Source: Akkermansiaceae bacterium
GTDB lineage: Bacteria; Verrucomicrobiota; Verrucomicrobiia; Verrucomicrobiales; Akkermansiaceae
NCBI GenBank assembly: GCA_905182475.1
Contig: CAJJBR010000034.1
Coordinates: 1 to 64,000, forward strand
DNA: 64,000 nucleotides
Direction: 5' to 3'
The notes under the pieces are model-generated. The model did not search any database and was not told the origin of the DNA. It saw only the letters and a program-made list of their open reading frames with translations. Both the position numbers and the translations under genes were made by a program. Of this stretch, positions 61,319 to 64,000 are shown piece after piece; within the stretch, counting starts at the first letter, position 1; each line of letters starts with the position of its first letter.

Positions 61319-64000
61319 CTACAGGTTGTCTTTGCTGTTGCCTCTTTTCTTGGAGACTTTCTTGGCCGCTTTTTTCGCGGCTTTGGCTCTTTCCTTCTCC
61401 TTTTCTTCGGCTGCTTCATCGTCATCCATGGTGTGGGTGAGGATGAACTGGAGGTCGTCCATACCGAGGTTGGAAGCGAAGCCTTCGTCTCCGAGGACGT
61501 TGGTGACGAGCTGGGTCTTCTGATGCTGGAGGACACGGATCTTCTCCTCCACCGTTTCCCTTGTGAGCAGGCGGTAGGCGATGACTTTGTTCTTCTGGCC
61601 GATGCGGTGCGTCCGGTCGATCGCCTGGTTTTCTACGGCGGGGTTCCACCATGGATCGTAGAGGATGACGTAGGAGGCGGAGGTGAGGTTGAGGCCGGCA
61701 CCACCCGCTTTCAGCGAGAGCATGAAGACGGAAGGATCTTTGGTCGTCTGGAATCGCTCGATCTCGCCTTTACGGTCCTTGGTTTGGCCGGTGAGGTAAT
61801 GGAACGGACGTGCTTCGAGTTCGAGGCGTGCCTTGATGAGGTCGAGCATGGAAACGAACTGCGAGAAGACCAAAACCTTGTGGTTCTCCTCGTGGAGTTG
61901 ATCCAAAAGGTAGAAGAGGGATTCCATTTTCGCGGATTCCTCTTTGAGGTATTTCGGATCGATGAGGCCGGGGTGGCAGCAGATCTGGCGGAGGCGCATG
62001 AGGCCTTGCAAGATTGCGAATGAATTCTTTTTGACCGCTTCATCGGAGTCGAGTCCGAGTAGGGCTTTCTGGATTCGTTTGAGTTCGTTTTTGTAGAGCT
62101 CAAGCTGCACTCCTTCCATTTTCGAATAGACCTCTTCCTCTGTCCGTGGCGGGAGATCCTGGGCAACCTGGAGTTTCGTCCGACGGAGCAGGAATGGGCG
62201 TAGGCGAGAGGCGAGGCGATTCTGGGAAAGGGGATCCTTCCGCTTGTCGAAGCGCTTCTTGAAGTAGGCACGGTTGCCTAGCACACCGGGCATGGCGAAG
62301 GCCATGAGCGACCACATGTCGAGCAGGCGGTTCTCGATAGGAGTACCTGTTAGGACAAGGCGGTTTTGAGAATCCAGCTCACGAGCGCACTTGGCAGCCT
62401 TCGAGTCAGGGTTCTTGATTTGCTGGCCTTCGTCGAGGATGGTGGTGAGCCATTTGATTTCGGCAAGTTCCTCGCCGCAGACGCGGAGCTGGGCATAGTT
62501 CAGAACGAGCATGTCGATGTTGTTCTGAATGTGCGAGACATCGATATCGTCGCGGTTCTTGAGAATCTTGACTCTGAGTTCCGGAGTGAATTTCTCCGCT
62601 TCGGAATACCAGACATCGAGAACGGATTTCGGGCAGACGATGAGCGCAGGTTTGTGTGGTCCTCCACTGTCTTTTTGGCGTTTGAAGAGCCAAAGGAGAT
62701 AAGTCAGGGACTGGATGGTTTTTCCTAGTCCCATGTCGTCCGCTAGGATACCACCGAAGTTGTTTTCCGAGAGGTATGCGAGGAAATGGTAGCCATCGAT
62801 CTGGTATGGACGAAGGGTGGCGTTGAGGCCATCCGGAAGCGGAGGTGTGACTTCGAGTTTGATGTCGTTCGCGCGATTTTTGATGCGCTCCCATGCCTTC
62901 GGATCGAAGACCTCTGCGGCCTTTGGATCGGCAAGCTGGAGGGCGTGCATGCGGTGGGTCTCGCCGGATAGATCGAATGGATCAAGCCCGAGGCGGGTGA
63001 CTGCTTCGCGCTGATCCGCATCGAGTTTGATTTCCAAACGCATCCACGACCCATCATCCATACGGACGTAGCCACCGCGTGCGGCAACGAGTTGGCGGAT
63101 CTGGGATTTGGAGAGATTGACTCCTTGCACATCGATGACAATGCGGAGATCGAACCAGTCGATGTCCTGTCCGACGACTTCGAAACGCACGGCGGCAGTG
63201 ACAGGGTCATCGAGGATGGATTTCAGGCGAAGGTCGATATCTAACTCGATTTCAGGAGGCATGGAACGCACCCATTCGGCGAATTTTTCAGGGAACTGTT
63301 TCGTGATCCGGGATTTGAATGCTTCAAGTTTCTCGTCGTAAGCGAGGGACATTTCGTCGAGGATGGGAGGAACCGGATAGAGCGGCTCGCGGGCGAAACG
63401 GAGGAGTTGTTTGCCTTTGACCGGCTGCTGATCGACGAGTTCCCAGCCTTCCTTGGTGAGGCGCTCGGTGCGGCGGCCTTTTGTTTCGATAGCGGTGACG
63501 TCGATGACAAGGTGCTCGGTTTCTGCTGCGGTGAGTCCAGCTACGAGTTTGATCTCCAGCTTCGGCTTCAGCTCCAGATCGACGACTCGTTTCTTGAGTG
63601 ACTCCGGAAGGCTGGCTCCGATTTTGCGGAGGAATTCTACGCCTTCAAGCGAGTCGATGACCTTCCTCGGAATGTGGTAGCGAGGCATGACCTCCGTGTT
63701 CTCAAGCCAGCGTGGCGGACCTGGGAAAACGGTTTCGTCGGACTGGTAGAGCTCCTTGCGACCGGGAAGCAGGCGGACGGAGTGGGAAACGTTTTCACCT
63801 GTGCCGGTGATGAGTTGAATTGCGAAGGAGTTCGGATCGTAAGCTTCGTCTTCGCAAGTCCAGGAAAGGGCTTCTTCGCAAACTTTGAACGGGCGGTCGT
63901 CGAGGTTAACGAGGTAGCCTTCGAGTGCAGGCTGCTGGAACACACGGTTCATAAAACGGCAGGATTCCTCTTGATCGAAGTCGAGTGTGGTATCGCCGTG
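61319..64000 (-). CDS. SNF2/SWI2 helicase, 5' end beyond the window
   Basis: A bacterial SNF2 DNA translocase. Motif I ILADDMGLGKTIQSLTYLLW, motif II variant ILDEGQQIKN (DEGQ rather than DEAH), SNF2 core LVLTGTPIENRLLDMWSLM, helicase-C FMLSLKAGGAGLNLTSASYVI and QAIDRTHRIGQ. The ~400 residues before the core form the SNF2-associated domain of bacterial members. A Lys/Ala/Glu-rich tail ends it. The track starts at ATG 63952, but the frame stays open and coding-like to the window edge (TLDFDQEESCRF), so the true start, and possibly a SWIM zinc finger as in related proteins, is outside. At least 893 codons are present. Confidence 0.92.
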   Translation of the reverse strand, partial: HGDTTLDFDQEESCRFMNRVFQQPALEGYLVNLDDRPFKVCEEALSWTCEDEAYDPNSFAIQLITGTGENVSHSVRLLPGRKELYQSDETVFPGPPRWLENTEVMPRYHIPRKVIDSLEGVEFLRKIGASLPESLKKRVVDLELKPKLEIKLVAGLTAAETEHLVIDVTAIETKGRRTERLTKEGWELVDQQPVKGKQLLRFAREPLYPVPPILDEMSLAYDEKLEAFKSRITKQFPEKFAEWVRSMPPEIELDIDLRLKSILDDPVTAAVRFEVVGQDIDWFDLRIVIDVQGVNLSKSQIRQLVAARGGYVRMDDGSWMRLEIKLDADQREAVTRLGLDPFDLSGETHRMHALQLADPKAAEVFDPKAWERIKNRANDIKLEVTPPLPDGLNATLRPYQIDGYHFLAYLSENNFGGILADDMGLGKTIQSLTYLLWLFKRQKDSGGPHKPALIVCPKSVLDVWYSEAEKFTPELRVKILKNRDDIDVSHIQNNIDMLVLNYAQLRVCGEELAEIKWLTTILDEGQQIKNPDSKAAKCARELDSQNRLVLTGTPIENRLLDMWSLMAFAMPGVLGNRAYFKKRFDKRKDPLSQNRLASRLRPFLLRRTKLQVAQDLPPRTEEEVYSKMEGVQLELYKNELKRIQKALLGLDSDEAVKKNSFAILQGLMRLRQICCHPGLIDPKYLKEESAKMESLFYLLDQLHEENHKVLVFSQFVSMLDLIKARLELEARPFHYLTGQTKDRKGEIERFQTTKDPSVFMLSLKAGGAGLNLTSASYVILYDPWWNPAVENQAIDRTHRIGQKNKVIAYRLLTRETVEEKIRVLQHQKTQLVTNVLGDEGFASNLGMDDLQFILTHTMDDDEAAEEKEKERAKAAKKAAKKVSKKRGNSKDNL

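Noticed and set aside
1-64000. CRISPR arrays, tRNA and rRNA genes
   Set aside because: No regularly spaced direct repeats, T-loop GTTCGA-type tRNA signatures in context or rRNA segments were seen by eye; a tRNAscan-SE and Rfam run would settle this.

Overview
The window looks like a chromosomal segment of a Verrucomicrobia-type (PVC superphylum) bacterium. The evidence is two PVC-type heme-binding/CxxCH proteins, a PEP-CTERM-tagged LamG protein, a remnant of a planctomycete-type cytochrome c (PSCyt1) gene beside a sulfatase remnant, an SHD1-domain protein, a DUF6941-like protein and many dispersed intergenic palindromes. It is mostly core chromosome with interspersed decay. I saw no rRNA, tRNA, CRISPR array or prophage.

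Layout. 1-888: repeat-rich sequence without a supported gene. 0.9-5.5 kb: RapA-like SNF2 ATPase, a VOC protein, two unrecognised and partly damaged genes, and a DUF2288 protein. 5.5-6.5 kb: a REP-associated tyrosine transposase (RAYT) between two copies of a ~146-bp palindromic repeat lying exactly 800 bp apart. 6.5-9.5 kb: a two-gene sucrose operon (phosphatase, then synthase) ending in a clear terminator. 9.6-14.7 kb: LysM protein, then rhaB, a degenerate FGGY kinase and a DUF374 acyltransferase in tandem. 14.7-17.2 kb: PIN-toxin remnant, beta-carbonic anhydrase, CbiX/DR2241-like protein. 17.6-24.8 kb: rpsA, a frameshifted secreted protein, an intradiol-dioxygenase remnant, a GGQ release-factor-like protein, a heme-binding protein, Uma2 and pgsA. 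24.8-29.1 kb: gnd, a small-molecule kinase coupled to an IMPase-family phosphatase, and an SRAP gene split by an in-frame TAG. 29.2-36.7 kb: esterase, secreted protein, DEAD-box helicase, second heme-binding protein and the ribH-nusB pair. 36.9-42.5 kb: DUF6941, SDR, a CTAG-bounded MITE-like element, amidase, YkgJ-type protein, glgA, a LITAF-like zinc-ribbon protein and a PEP-CTERM protein. 42.5-51.5 kb: a 249-bp dispersed repeat, two gene remnants, mdh, and an overlapping four-gene operon (TolC fusion, membrane-fusion protein, RND pump, K+ channel). 51.7-58.7 kb: DUF2726 pseudogene, then pyruvate/2-oxoacid dehydrogenase E1alpha-E1beta-E2, rex, an ECF sigma factor and a YfbK-like anti-sigma protein, all on the plus strand, and an SHD1 protein on the minus strand. 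58.8-64 kb: secreted beta-barrel-like protein, thioredoxin-like protein, the second 249-bp repeat, a perfect 30-bp inverted repeat, and an SNF2 helicase that runs off the right edge.

How the genes work together. The window carries sucrose synthesis, glycogen synthesis, pentose-phosphate (gnd), malate dehydrogenase, 2-oxoacid dehydrogenase with the NADH sensor Rex, and sugar kinases, so central carbon and redox metabolism dominates. The most unusual items are the RND operon with its ABC_sub_bind-TolC fusion and co-transcribed K+ channel, the YfbK-like protein that keeps the flanking domains but lacks the vWA domain, NusB enlarged to twice the usual size, the FGGY kinase lacking its catalytic motifs, and a cluster of freshly decayed genes beside repeats. 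All assignments come from reading translations and sequence by eye; no searches were run.
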